A stretch of 64,000 nt of DNA, from the NCBI GenBank assembly GCA_027486405.1, contig JAIXPD010000015.1:23769-87768 (forward strand), given 5' to 3'. A model generated the notes under the pieces. That model did no database searches and was not told where the DNA came from. It worked only from the letters and a program-made list of their open reading frames with translations. Shown one piece after another: positions 49,276 through 58,922 of this stretch. Source of the stretch: Azospirillum sp. (lineage in GTDB: Bacteria > Pseudomonadota > Alphaproteobacteria > Azospirillales > Azospirillaceae). How positions within the stretch are numbered: the stretch's first letter is position 1; every line of letters starts with the position of its first letter. The position numbers were made by a program, and so were the translations under genes.

Positions 49276-51378
49276 TCAGCGCCCCTCCCGCCGCCACGCC
49301 CAGGCCAGCGCCCCCAGCGCCAGGGCCAACAGCGCGCCCACCGGAACCAGCGGGGTGTCGGTCACGCCCGTCACCGTGTGATCGCCGTTGGCGCGCAGGC
49401 CGATCCAGGTCGGGCCGCTTTGATCGCGGTCGGGGTTGGTGCGGCGGACGTCCAGACCGGCGCGCGGGCCGGTCTGGTGGTCCACGATCCAATGCACGCC
49501 GCCGCGCGTGGCCTTGGCAACCGGGTTCAGCCGGTCGCCGGTGGCGCGCACGTCGGCCAGTTCGGGCGGGTTGACCGTGCCAACCACCGCCAGCGCGGTG
49601 CGCGCGCCGTCCGACACCCGGTAAATCCCCGGTGCCTTGGCCAACACGGTCGCGGTGGCGTGGCCGCTGGCGTCTTCGGTCAGGGTCAGCGGGCTGGTCT
49701 CGTCCGATGGGGTGGTCAGCGTCACCGGGCGCGGGTCCGGCTCCAGCGCGCGGCGCTCCACGGTGATGCGGTTGCCGTCCACCCGCGTGCGCAGGTCGTT
49801 TTCCTCCAGCTCCGGTTCCTTCATCAGCCAATGGGCCAGACGGCGCAGCAGTTCGGCCTGCGGGCCGCCGCCTTCGAATCCACGGCTCCACAACCAAATC
49901 TGGTCGGAGGCCAGTTGCGCAACCCGGCCCTTGCCCACCCGGTCCAGCACCAGCAGGGGGTGGTCGTCGGCCCCCTGCATCACCACGGTCCCGCTGTTGG
50001 GCGTGACCGCGACCTGATGGAACCACCGCCCCCAGGCCGGTTCGCCATCGATCCGGTCGCCCGGCAAATCGGCCGTCACCGGGTGGCGGCGTCCGGTGTC
50101 GGTCACGCGCGGGCGGAACGGCTGGTCGATGGTGCGCCCGGTGGGGGCGGCGGGCAGGATCGACCCCAGCGGCGTGCGGTACAAGGACAGCGGCGAGGCG
50201 TAACCCTGCCCCGACGCCTCCAGCAACGCCCCGCCCTTGCGCACGTAATCGGCGATGTTTTCCAGATACATTTGCGGCAGCACGCCGCGTCGCCGGTAGC
50301 GGTCGAAGATGATGAGGTCGAACTCGTCCAGCTTCACTTCAAACAATTCGCGGATCGGGAAGGCGATCAGCGACAATTCGCGGATCGGCGTGCCGTCCTG
50401 TTTTTCGGGCGGGCGCAAAATGGTGAAATGGACCAGATCGACCGCCGGGTCGACCTTCAACAGGTTGCGCCACGTCCGTTCCCCGGCGTGCGGCTCGCCC
50501 GACACCAGCAGCACCCGCAGCCGGTCGCGCACGCCGTTCACCACCACCGCCGCGCGGTTGTTGGCCAGGGTCAATTCCTGCGCCGCCGCTTCCACCTCCA
50601 GCTCCAACACATTCTGGCCGCCGTGGGTGATGGCGAGGTCGATGCGGAAATCGCGCCCGACCGGCACGCGGAACCGGCGCGCCGCCCCGCCATCCTGCCG
50701 CAGCGTCACCGCCGCGTCGGGCGATTGGCGGCCCGGCATATCGTCCACCCGGATGGTCAGATCGACCGACTTGCCCACAAGGCCGTAGCTGGGGGCCTGG
50801 ACGATGGCGATGCGGCGGTCGCCCTCGTCATGATCGCCGGTCAGCAGGGTGTGAACCGGCCCGATGCCCGCCAGCTTGCTGACCGGGTCGGGGATGTCGT
50901 GCACCTGCCCGTCGGTGATCAACACCGCCCCGGCCATGCGGCGGCGCGGCACGTCGGCCATCGCGCGGTTCAGCGCATCGAACAGATGGGTTTCGTGGAT
51001 CGTTCCGTTCTCATCCCCACCGGCGCGGACGACGCGCAATTCCAGGTCCGGAACGGCTTTCAGCTTGGCGGTCAGATCGGCCAGCGCCCATTCGGCCCGC
51101 GCCCGCCGCTGCCCGATGGATTGGCTGGGCGAATCATCGACGACGACGACGACCACATCCTTGATCGGTTCCCGCTTTTCCTGGATCAGGGAGGGGTTGG
51201 CCAAGCCCAGCGCCAGCACCAGCACCGCCAGCAGCCGCAACCCCGCTCCCCGCGCCCGCCGCAGCAGCGCGACCAGCACGACCAGCAGCGCCACCCCGAC
51301 CAGCGGGGCCAGCAGGCCCCAGGGGACCAGCGGGGCGAAGGCGACCGACGCGCCCGACCAGGGATCGGCGGGACTCAT
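49276..51378 (-). CDS. Membrane VWA-domain protein of MoxR operon
   Basis: This 700-residue protein has two N-terminal membrane helices (about 14-65). A von Willebrand A-like domain with an intact metal site follows (DDSPSQS at about 80; VLITDGQVHD). A long region includes a glutamine-amidotransferase-like part (about 300-480: DLIIFDRYRR, GGALLEASGQGY). A C-terminal membrane helix ends it. It is the last gene of the MoxR-DUF58-BatA operon, overlapping the preceding gene by 4 bp. These systems are thought to work as chaperone-like complexes for envelope or metal-dependent proteins; the client is unknown. Confidence 0.82.
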   Translation of the reverse strand: MSPADPWSGASVAFAPLVPWGLLAPLVGVALLVVLVALLRRARGAGLRLLAVLVLALGLANPSLIQEKREPIKDVVVVVVDDSPSQSIGQRRARAEWALADLTAKLKAVPDLELRVVRAGGDENGTIHETHLFDALNRAMADVPRRRMAGAVLITDGQVHDIPDPVSKLAGIGPVHTLLTGDHDEGDRRIAIVQAPSYGLVGKSVDLTIRVDDMPGRQSPDAAVTLRQDGGAARRFRVPVGRDFRIDLAITHGGQNVLELEVEAAAQELTLANNRAAVVVNGVRDRLRVLLVSGEPHAGERTWRNLLKVDPAVDLVHFTILRPPEKQDGTPIRELSLIAFPIRELFEVKLDEFDLIIFDRYRRRGVLPQMYLENIADYVRKGGALLEASGQGYASPLSLYRTPLGSILPAAPTGRTIDQPFRPRVTDTGRRHPVTADLPGDRIDGEPAWGRWFHQVAVTPNSGTVVMQGADDHPLLVLDRVGKGRVAQLASDQIWLWSRGFEGGGPQAELLRRLAHWLMKEPELEENDLRTRVDGNRITVERRALEPDPRPVTLTTPSDETSPLTLTEDASGHATATVLAKAPGIYRVSDGARTALAVVGTVNPPELADVRATGDRLNPVAKATRGGVHWIVDHQTGPRAGLDVRRTNPDRDQSGPTWIGLRANGDHTVTGVTDTPLVPVGALLALALGALAWAWRREGR

Positions 51379-54122
51379 TGGCCAAGCCTTTCCAGAATGG
51401 CGGGAACATGGACCTGATCGGCCTTGTAATTGCCGGTCAGCGCGTACATCACCAGATTGACTCCGAAACGATAGGCGGTTTCACGCTGCCGTTCGCTACC
51501 CGGAACGACCGCGAACATCGGTTGCCCGTTGCGGTTGACCGCCCAGGCCGACGCCCAATCGTTGCCGCCGATCACCACCGGCGACACGCCGTCGTTGCCG
51601 CGCCCCTCCCGCGCTTCGATCCACAAATCCGACCCGGTGGAGCGGCCGGGGAAATCCTGAAGCAGATAGAAGGACTTGCGCAGCACATGGTCGGGCGGGA
51701 CCGGGGCCAGCGGCGGAATGTCCAACCCATCGACCAGCCGTTGCAACACCCGCGATCCGCCACCCGCCGCCTGATCACGCGTGTCGAACAGGATCGCCCC
51801 GCCGCCGCGCAGATAGGCGTTCACCCGCGACCGCGCGGCGTCGGACAAGGATCCTTGCCGATCCGAAACGGGCCAATAGAGCAGCGGGTAGAAGGCCAGC
51901 TCGTCGCGTTCGGGATCGACGCCGACCACGCCCATGGCGTCCACCGCCGTGCGCAGGTTCAACGCCGCCGCCAGCCCTTCCAACCCGGCGCGCGCGGTGT
52001 CGTCCAGCGCGCCGTCCCCGGTCAGGACATGGGCGAGATGGGTTTCCGCCGTGACCTTCACCGCCTGATCGCCCACCGCCTGATCGATGCCCAGCGCGCG
52101 GGCCACGTCCGGCTGCAACAGCGCCAGCGCCAGCAGCAGCCCGGCCACCGCACCGCCGCGCCGCCTCCACGCCGCCGGGGTCAGCAACCCGCGCAGGGCC
52201 AGCGCGATCACCAGATCGACCGTCAACAGCGCCAGCGCGGCGGCCAGCAGCGCCGGTTTCAACGCCACCTCGCCCCGCCCGCCATAGCCGGAACGGGCCA
52301 CCCCGGTTGGAAACGGCCCCAGCGGCTCCAACCCGGCGATGGCTGGGGACAGGTTGACGGCGCGGCGGCGCTCCTCCCCACCGTAGAAGCCGGGCGGGTG
52401 GCGCGGGCCGACGATGTCCGCCGCCGCGTTGCCGGGAATGGGAAAGGCGGTGGCGGTCGGCGCGACCAGACGCCCGGTTCCGTCCAGCAGGCTGACCGGC
52501 TCCAACGCCGCCGCCCCTCCAACTCCAGCCCCGGTTCCGCCCGCCACGCCGCCGCTCAACGCCAGCACCCGGCGCAGCATGTCCACGAACAGGCCGGACA
52601 GCGGCAGGTTGGACCAATCCGGGCTGGCGGTGGTGTGGACCAGCACCAGCCAACCGTCGCCGCGCCGTTCGGACGTGACCAGCGGTGTGCCGTCGGCCAG
52701 CCGCGCCCAGGTCCGTTCGGCCAGATCCAGCGCCGGTTCGGCCAGCACCTGCCGGTTCACCAGCACATCGGGCGGCACCACCAGCCCCTCGAACGGGGAT
52801 TTGGCGGGGAAGGGTTGCAGGCTGGCCGGTTCCGACCAGGACAGCGCCCCGCCCAACGCGCGGTCGCCCACCCGCAGGCGAACGGGAATCAGGGAGTCGG
52901 CGTGCTGGGCCAGACGCGGCCCGGCGAAGCGCAACAGCACCCCGCCCTTGCGCACCCAGCCATCGACGCTTTGCGCCTCCGCCCCGGTCAGCGCGCCGAT
53001 GTCGGACAGGACCAGCACGGCCAGATCGCGTTTCAGCAGTTCCGCCGTCGTGCCGCGCCGCACCTCGGTGTAGGGCGACAGGGCGCGGTCGAGGTAATGC
53101 AGATCGGACAGCAGGGGTTGGCTCTCGCCCTCCGGTCGGCCGGACACCAGACCGACCGGGCGGCGACGCCACCGCTCGTCCAGCAGCACCGTGGCCCCGG
53201 CGGTGCTGTCGCCTTCGATCCGCAGGCTGGCGGCGTCGTTGCGCAGCTCGGCTGGCAGGTCGAGCCGCAATTCGCGGGCCTTCTGGCCAACCTCCATCAC
53301 CATGGTGTCGCGGGCCAGCAACCGCCCGTCGGCGGCGGACAGCCGCAGCGTCACCGGATCGGGCCGGGCGGCGTCGGCGCGCAGGACGCGCGCGACCAGG
53401 GCGTTGCCCTCGGTGGTGGGGGGCAGCAGCAGATGGGGCGGCTTGTCCGCCGAATCGTCCAGGATGTCCGCCGACCCCAGCCGTTGCAGGCTTTCGGCCA
53501 GCGCGCGGGCGGAACGGTCGCCCACCCCATCGGCCAGCCACACCGCGTGCGCCGATCCCTGGATCGCCCCCTGGACGGCCAGCGCGCGCACGGACGCCAG
53601 GGTGGCGGCGCGGTCGGTCGGCCAGGGCAGCGGCTCCAACGCCTGGGCCAAGCGCCGGGCCTCGGCGGCGGGCACGGCCAGCGCGGGGGGGCGGGTCTCC
53701 CCGCCGGGCAGCGGGGCGGTGGGCAGCAGGATGACCGGGCGGCTCTGCCGTTCGGCCTGGGCGATCAACGCCTCCATCGCCTGCCGCCGGGCGGGCCAGT
53801 CGCGCCCCGACGCCCATCCATTGTCCACCACCAGCAGCAGCGGCCCACCGCCGGGCAAGGCGGCGCGCGGGTTCAGCAGCGGCCCCGCCAGCGCCAGAAT
53901 CACCAGACCGGCCAGCAGCAATCGCAGCGCCAGCAGCCACCAGGGCGTGCGCGCCGGGGTTTCTTCCGCCGCGATCAGGTCGCGCAACAGCAGCAGCGCC
54001 GGAAAGCGCACCCGCCGGGCCGCCGGGGGCGTCAGGCGCAACAGCCACCACAGCGCGGGCAAGGCGGCCAGCGCGGTCAGAACCCAGGGGGCGGCAAAGG
54101 CGATCGGTCCAAGGCCCAGCAT
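51375..54122 (-). CDS. BatA/DUF4159 membrane protein
   Basis: This 915-residue protein has an N-terminal BatA-type membrane region (AAPWVLTALAALPALWWLLR, FPALLLLRDL). A VWA-like domain follows whose metal site is degenerate (VVDNGWASG in place of DxSxS). Further membrane segments lie at about 645-690, and a C-terminal DUF4159 domain ends it (AVDAMGVVGVDPERDELAFYP, LRGGGAILFDTRDQ). It is co-translated with the last gene of the operon and lies 74 bp after the DUF58 gene. Confidence 0.85.
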   Translation of the reverse strand: MLGLGPIAFAAPWVLTALAALPALWWLLRLTPPAARRVRFPALLLLRDLIAAEETPARTPWWLLALRLLLAGLVILALAGPLLNPRAALPGGGPLLLVVDNGWASGRDWPARRQAMEALIAQAERQSRPVILLPTAPLPGGETRPPALAVPAAEARRLAQALEPLPWPTDRAATLASVRALAVQGAIQGSAHAVWLADGVGDRSARALAESLQRLGSADILDDSADKPPHLLLPPTTEGNALVARVLRADAARPDPVTLRLSAADGRLLARDTMVMEVGQKARELRLDLPAELRNDAASLRIEGDSTAGATVLLDERWRRRPVGLVSGRPEGESQPLLSDLHYLDRALSPYTEVRRGTTAELLKRDLAVLVLSDIGALTGAEAQSVDGWVRKGGVLLRFAGPRLAQHADSLIPVRLRVGDRALGGALSWSEPASLQPFPAKSPFEGLVVPPDVLVNRQVLAEPALDLAERTWARLADGTPLVTSERRGDGWLVLVHTTASPDWSNLPLSGLFVDMLRRVLALSGGVAGGTGAGVGGAAALEPVSLLDGTGRLVAPTATAFPIPGNAAADIVGPRHPPGFYGGEERRRAVNLSPAIAGLEPLGPFPTGVARSGYGGRGEVALKPALLAAALALLTVDLVIALALRGLLTPAAWRRRGGAVAGLLLALALLQPDVARALGIDQAVGDQAVKVTAETHLAHVLTGDGALDDTARAGLEGLAAALNLRTAVDAMGVVGVDPERDELAFYPLLYWPVSDRQGSLSDAARSRVNAYLRGGGAILFDTRDQAAGGGSRVLQRLVDGLDIPPLAPVPPDHVLRKSFYLLQDFPGRSTGSDLWIEAREGRGNDGVSPVVIGGNDWASAWAVNRNGQPMFAVVPGSERQRETAYRFGVNLVMYALTGNYKADQVHVPAILERLGQ

Positions 54123-54196
54123 CGGCGCGTCTTACGGGGTTGCGGAAAGAGAGGGTCGGCGCGCGCGCCAGAGACGGGCGCGGAACAGACAATGGG

Positions 54197-55111
54197 TCAT
54201 GGCACCTCCCGCGCCAAGGCACCCCACAGCCCCAACAGCGCGCCGGTCGGCGGCCGGTCGGTGCGGTGGGTGGCGAAACTCCAACCGACACCGCGCGCCA
54301 GCGCCGCCAACCCGTCGCGCTGGGCCTGAAGCCGGGCGCGGTAGGCGTCGCGGATGGCGTCCACGCGCGGGACCAGCAAGCGCCCCTCCCCCTCCATCCC
54401 ATCGAAGGCGACGCGGCCGGTGTAGGGCAGGCTTTCTTCCGCCGGATCCAGAACTTGCAACAGATGACCGCGCAGCCCCTGCCCGCTCAACGCGGCGACA
54501 CAGGCGGCGATGCGGTCCAACGGGGCCAGAAAATCGCCGATCAGCAGGATTTGGGCGTGGCGCGGCAGGGGTTCCGGGTGGGGAAGCGGATCGGAATCGT
54601 TGGCCGCCTGATCGTTGGCCGTTTTGGGGTCGGTCATCCGCCGGGCCAGCCGATCCACCGCCGCCTTGCCATGGTCGGGGCGGACGCCGGAATTCAGCAG
54701 CGCGATCCGCTCCCCCCCGCGCGCCAGCAGCACGGCGGTGGCGAGCAGCAGCAGGTCGGCGCGCTCGCGCTTGGTCGGCAGGCCGGGCGCGGAGCGGAAC
54801 GCCATCGAGGGCGAGCGGTCGCGCCAGAGCCAGACGCTTTGCGCCGCCTCCCACTCGTTTTCACGGACATAGACCGGTTGGGATTTGGCCGATTGCCGCC
54901 AGTCGATCATCGACGGCGAATCGCCGCTCTGGTACCGGCGGAACTGCCAGAAACTCTCTCCCAAGCCGACCCGGCGGCGGCCATGCACGCCGGGCGCGAC
55001 CGTCGCCGCCACCCGCTCCGCCGCCACCAGCAGCGGCGGCAGCGCCGCCGACAGCGCTTCCGCCCGGTGGCGGGCGTGCAGGGAGGTGGAGGATCCGGGG
55101 GGCTGGGGCAC
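54197..55111 (-). CDS. DUF58 domain protein
   Basis: This is a 304-residue cytoplasmic protein. DUF58 is a VWA-like fold that partners MoxR ATPases. The signature FRRYQSGDSPSMIDWRQSAK is present, and the metal-site motif DRSPSMA follows at about 94. It is the second gene of the MoxR operon. Its role in the complex is not established. Confidence 0.9.
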   Translation of the reverse strand: MPQPPGSSTSLHARHRAEALSAALPPLLVAAERVAATVAPGVHGRRRVGLGESFWQFRRYQSGDSPSMIDWRQSAKSQPVYVRENEWEAAQSVWLWRDRSPSMAFRSAPGLPTKRERADLLLLATAVLLARGGERIALLNSGVRPDHGKAAVDRLARRMTDPKTANDQAANDSDPLPHPEPLPRHAQILLIGDFLAPLDRIAACVAALSGQGLRGHLLQVLDPAEESLPYTGRVAFDGMEGEGRLLVPRVDAIRDAYRARLQAQRDGLAALARGVGWSFATHRTDRPPTGALLGLWGALAREVP

Positions 55112-55168
55112 GGGCGCGGGCTTTCGGCAAGGGGCTTTTCGGTTTGGGGCTTTCGGTTGGGAACGGGG

Positions 55169-56197
55169 TCAGGCCAACGGCTCGCACAGGCGGTCGATGA
55201 GGGCGTCCAGCGTCACCCCATCGGCCCGCGCGGCGAAATTCAGCGCCATGCGGTGCTTCAGGATCGGTTTGGCCAGCGCCAGCACATCGTCCAGCGAGGG
55301 CGACAGCCGCCCGTCCAGCACGGCGCGGGCGCGGGCGGCGAGCATCAGCGCCTGGCTGGCGCGCGGCCCCGGCCCCCAGGCGACGTGACGGCGCACCTCC
55401 TCCAACTCGGAGCTGTCGGGGCGGCCCCGGCGCACCAGATCGAGGATGCCGTCAACCACCGCGTCGCCCACCGGCAGGCGGCGGACCAGCCGCTGGGCCG
55501 CCAGCAGATCGTCGGCGGACAGAACCGGGCGGGCGCGGGCGCTGTCGGCGCTGGTGGTGGCGATCATCATCCGGCGTTCGGCGTCGCGATCCGGGTAATC
55601 GACGTCGATCTGCATCAGGAAGCGGTCAAGCTGCGCCTCGGGCAGCGGATAGGTCCCCTCCTGCTCCAACGGGTTCTGGGTGGCCAGCACGTGAAAGGGT
55701 TGCGGCAGCGGGTGATATTGCCCGGCGACCGACACGCGATGCTCCTGCATCGCCTGCAACAGCGCCGATTGGGTGCGCGGGCTGGCGCGGTTGATCTCGT
55801 CGGCCATCAGCAATTGGCTGAAGACCGGGCCGGGCAGGAAGCGGAAGGAGCGGCGGCCGCTGTCGCTTTCCTCCAGCACCTCCGACCCCAGAATGTCGGC
55901 GGGCATCAGGTCGGGCGTGCATTGGATGCGCTTTTCCCCCAGCCCCAGCACCGCGCCCAGCGTTTCGACCAGCCGGGTTTTCGCCAGACCGGGAACGCCG
56001 ATCAGCAGCACATGGCCGCCCGCCAGCAGGGTGACAAGCGTCCGGTCGATCACGTCCTGCTGACCGAAGATGATCCGGGCCACGCCCGCCCGCACCTCCG
56101 CCAGCCGCGCGCCCAGCTCCTCGATCTCGGCCAGCAGGCGGCGGGGGTCCTCCGCCATCGTCGATGACAGGCTGTGCGGGATCTCCGATGCGTTCAA
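55169..56197 (-). CDS. moxR: MoxR-family AAA+ ATPase
   Basis: This 342-residue ATPase has Walker A GVPGLAKT, Walker B LLMADEIN, sensor-1 LATQNP and an arginine-rich GPRASQA sensor-2. MoxR proteins act as chaperones for assembly or metal loading of partner proteins with VWA domains. A TTG start at 56197 is chosen because GAGGAG lies 9 bp upstream. The ATG at 56158 gives a shorter protein with no ribosome-binding site. It begins the operon with DUF58, BatA/DUF4159 and VWA genes. Confidence 0.93.
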   Translation of the reverse strand: MNASEIPHSLSSTMAEDPRRLLAEIEELGARLAEVRAGVARIIFGQQDVIDRTLVTLLAGGHVLLIGVPGLAKTRLVETLGAVLGLGEKRIQCTPDLMPADILGSEVLEESDSGRRSFRFLPGPVFSQLLMADEINRASPRTQSALLQAMQEHRVSVAGQYHPLPQPFHVLATQNPLEQEGTYPLPEAQLDRFLMQIDVDYPDRDAERRMMIATTSADSARARPVLSADDLLAAQRLVRRLPVGDAVVDGILDLVRRGRPDSSELEEVRRHVAWGPGPRASQALMLAARARAVLDGRLSPSLDDVLALAKPILKHRMALNFAARADGVTLDALIDRLCEPLA

Positions 56198-56343
56198 CGT
56201 CTGGCGCTCCTCTGTCTGGCGATCCGGTGTGACCTGTTTCGGGGGCGGCACCCCGCCCCATCAACTCTAGTGGACCTGCGCCCCGAGTGTGGCGAAAATA
56301 CGCAGCGGAGCGACCCAAAAAAACACGCAAGGGATGGAACGGC

Positions 56344-56928
56344 ATGACCAGCGGCGACGACACAGCGAACGAGACGCGCGCGGCGCGGCGGGCGGCGCTG
56401 ACGCCACCGGTCGGCGCGCCCCCCCTGCCCGACCGTCTGCCGGGGGAGGAGGCCTACGACATCCGCATCGCCCGCGACGGCACATGGTTCCACAACGGCG
56501 AGCCGATCCGCCGGATCGAGCTGGCCAAGCTGTTCGCCACCATCCTGCAACGCGACGCGGTCGGCGATTACTGGCTGATGACCCCGGTCGAGCATGGCCG
56601 GATTTGGGTGGAGGACGCGCCCTTCGTCGCCGTGGAGATGATTGTGGCGGGCGACGGGGCCGAACAGGTCCTGTCCTTCCGCACCAATCTGGACCAATGG
56701 GTGGAGGCTGGCCCCGATCACCCGATCCGTGTGGCCGTCCACCCGGACAGCGGGGAGCCGACGCCCTATGTCGGTCTGCCAAGGGGGTTGGAGGCGCGCA
56801 TCGCCCGGCCCATCTTCTATGACATGGTGGCGCGCAGCGACGCCCGCGCGACCGAATCCGGTGCATCCGAGGTGGGTGTCTGGAGCAACGGGGTGTTTTT
56901 CGCGCTGGGGACGCTGCCGGAGGAATGA
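56344..56928 (+). CDS. DUF1285 family protein
   Basis: This 194-residue soluble protein matches the DUF1285 family, with an N-terminal core around DIRIARDGTWFHNGEPIRR and the segment DYWLMTPVEHGRIWVEDAPF. Function is unknown. AAGGGATGGAA precedes the ATG at 56344. Its stop overlaps the start of the NUDIX gene, so it is in an operon with it and the CCA-adding enzyme. Confidence 0.88.
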   Translation: MTSGDDTANETRAARRAALTPPVGAPPLPDRLPGEEAYDIRIARDGTWFHNGEPIRRIELAKLFATILQRDAVGDYWLMTPVEHGRIWVEDAPFVAVEMIVAGDGAEQVLSFRTNLDQWVEAGPDHPIRVAVHPDSGEPTPYVGLPRGLEARIARPIFYDMVARSDARATESGASEVGVWSNGVFFALGTLPEE

Positions 56929-57599
56929 CGATCACGGACATGACGGTGGCGACCATGCCCCTGGCGGAGATCCGCCGTCGCTTGGCGGCGGGCGACGGCG
57001 CGCGGGGCCTGCGCGGCGACCACGACCTGAACCCTGATTTCGCCCCCGATTCCAGCCCGGCGCACACCCCGGCGCTGCGCGACGCCGCCGTGCTGGTCCC
57101 GCTGGTGGACCGGGGGGCGGACGGGATCACGGTGATCCTGACCCAACGCACGACGACGCTGAGCGCCCACGCCGGGCAGATCAGCTTCCCCGGCGGGCGG
57201 CTGGAGCCGGAGGATCCCTCCGCCGAGGCCGCCGCCCTGCGCGAAACGGCGGAGGAGATCGGCCTGTCGCACGAGCGGATCGAGATCATCGGGCGGCTCG
57301 ACACCTACGTCACCCGCACCGGTTTCCGGGTGACGCCGGTGGTCGGGGTGGTCTCCCCCCCCTTCACGCTGGCCCCCGACCCGGTCGAGGTGGCGGAGGT
57401 GTTCGAGGTCCCGCTGTCGGTCTTCCTCCACCCCGACCACCCGCAGCGGCACAGCCGGGTGTTTCTGGGCAAGGATCGCTTCTTTTACGTCTTCCCCTAT
57501 CAGGACCGCTTCATCTGGGGGGCGACCGCCGGGATGCTGGTCAACCTGCGCGACGCGCTGGGGGTGGCGCTGAACGGGGCGCTGGAACGGGCCGATTGA
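56925..57599 (+). CDS. NUDIX hydrolase, CoA pyrophosphatase type
   Basis: This 224-residue protein has a full NUDIX box GGRLEPEDPSAEAAALRETA followed by EEIGL, and the upstream LSAHAGQISFPGG typical of the CoA-pyrophosphatase (NudL/YeaB) subgroup. It hydrolyses CoA or its derivatives at the diphosphate. It overlaps DUF1285 by 4 bp and runs directly into the cca gene. Confidence 0.92.
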   Translation: MTITDMTVATMPLAEIRRRLAAGDGARGLRGDHDLNPDFAPDSSPAHTPALRDAAVLVPLVDRGADGITVILTQRTTTLSAHAGQISFPGGRLEPEDPSAEAAALRETAEEIGLSHERIEIIGRLDTYVTRTGFRVTPVVGVVSPPFTLAPDPVEVAEVFEVPLSVFLHPDHPQRHSRVFLGKDRFFYVFPYQDRFIWGATAGMLVNLRDALGVALNGALERAD

Positions 57600-57646
57600 G
57601 TGCGCGCACCACCTTGCCGAAGGCCGCCGCCGGGCAGGATCGGGTC

Positions 57647-58918
57647 ATGACCGCCGCCGCCCGCCTGGACCCGCAACCCTGGATGACCGCGCCCGCCAGC
57701 CGGGCGGTGTTCGCCGCGCTCGCTGCGGGCGGGGCCGACGCGCGCTTTGTCGGCGGCTGCGTGCGCGACGCGTGGCTGGGGCGGCCGGTGAAGGACATCG
57801 ACATCGCCACCCACGCCCCGCCCGACCGGGTGATGGAGCTGCTGACCGCCGCCGGGCTGCGCGCCATCCCCACCGGCATCGCCCATGGCACGGTGACGGC
57901 GCTGTCGGGCGGCCAACCCTATGAAATCACCACCCTGCGCCGGGATGTGGAGAGCGATGGCCGCCACGCCCGAGTCGTCTTCACCGACGATTGGGAGGAG
58001 GACGCCGCCCGCCGCGACCTGACGATGAACGCGCTGAGCTGCACCGCCGACGGCCTGGTGTATGACCCGCTCGGCGGCTTGGCCGATCTGGCGGCGGGGC
58101 GGGTGCGCTTCGTCGGCGACGCCGTGCGCCGCATGACCGAGGATGTGTTGCGCCTGCTGCGCTTCTTCCGCTTTTACGCCCATTACGGGCGCGGCGCGCC
58201 GGACGCGGAGGCGTTGGCCGCCTGCGTCGCGCTCGCCCCCCGCCTGCCCAACCTGTCGGGGGAACGGGTGCGCGGCGAGCTGTTCCGCCTGCTGACCACC
58301 CCGGACGCCGCCGCCACCAGCGCCGCAGAGGTGTGGCGGCTGATGATCGATCACGGCGTGATGGCCCACCTGCTGCCCAGCGCCACCCGCACCGCCCGGC
58401 TGGCCCGCCTGGCCCGGCTGGAGCATGACCTCGGCATCCCCGCCGACCCGACCCGCCGTCTGGCCGCCGTGCTCGACGCCGACCGCGCCGAGTCGCTGCG
58501 CATCGCCGACCGGTTGCGCCTGTCCAACCCGGAGCGCGACCGGTTGGCGGCCCTGACCGAACCGCCGGTGGCGCTGCCGATCCACGCCGCCGCCAGCGAA
58601 CACCAGCGCACCGCGCTGCGCCAAGCCCTCTACCGCGTCGGCAACGCCGCGCTCTACCATGATCTCGTTCTGCTGGCCGCCACCGACGCCCCCGGCCCCC
58701 TTGACCTCGCCGACCCGCGCGCCGCGCTGGCGGTGGCGGAGGATTTGCCGACCCTGCGCCTGCCCATCGCCGGGCGCGACCTGCTGGCGCTGGGGGTGGA
58801 GCGCGGCCCGGCGCTGGGCGCGCTGCTGAAACGGGTGGAGGCGTGGTGGATCGCCGGAGATTTCCGGGCCGACCGTGCGGCCTGCCTGGACCAGGCGCGG
58901 GGGATGCTGGACGCCTGA
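57647..58918 (+). CDS. cca: CCA tRNA nucleotidyltransferase
   Basis: This 423-residue poly(A) polymerase/CCA-transferase family enzyme has the nucleotidyltransferase motif GGCVRDAWLGRPVKDIDIAT and the RRDLTMNAL segment. Helical RNA-binding domains follow. It adds or repairs tRNA CCA ends. The ATG at 57647 follows AGGATCGGGTC; an upstream TTG overlapping the NUDIX stop is the alternative. It converges with hemF with a 4-bp gap. Confidence 0.92.
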   Translation: MTAAARLDPQPWMTAPASRAVFAALAAGGADARFVGGCVRDAWLGRPVKDIDIATHAPPDRVMELLTAAGLRAIPTGIAHGTVTALSGGQPYEITTLRRDVESDGRHARVVFTDDWEEDAARRDLTMNALSCTADGLVYDPLGGLADLAAGRVRFVGDAVRRMTEDVLRLLRFFRFYAHYGRGAPDAEALAACVALAPRLPNLSGERVRGELFRLLTTPDAAATSAAEVWRLMIDHGVMAHLLPSATRTARLARLARLEHDLGIPADPTRRLAAVLDADRAESLRIADRLRLSNPERDRLAALTEPPVALPIHAAASEHQRTALRQALYRVGNAALYHDLVLLAATDAPGPLDLADPRAALAVAEDLPTLRLPIAGRDLLALGVERGPALGALLKRVEAWWIAGDFRADRAACLDQARGMLDA

Positions 58919-58922
58919 CGGC

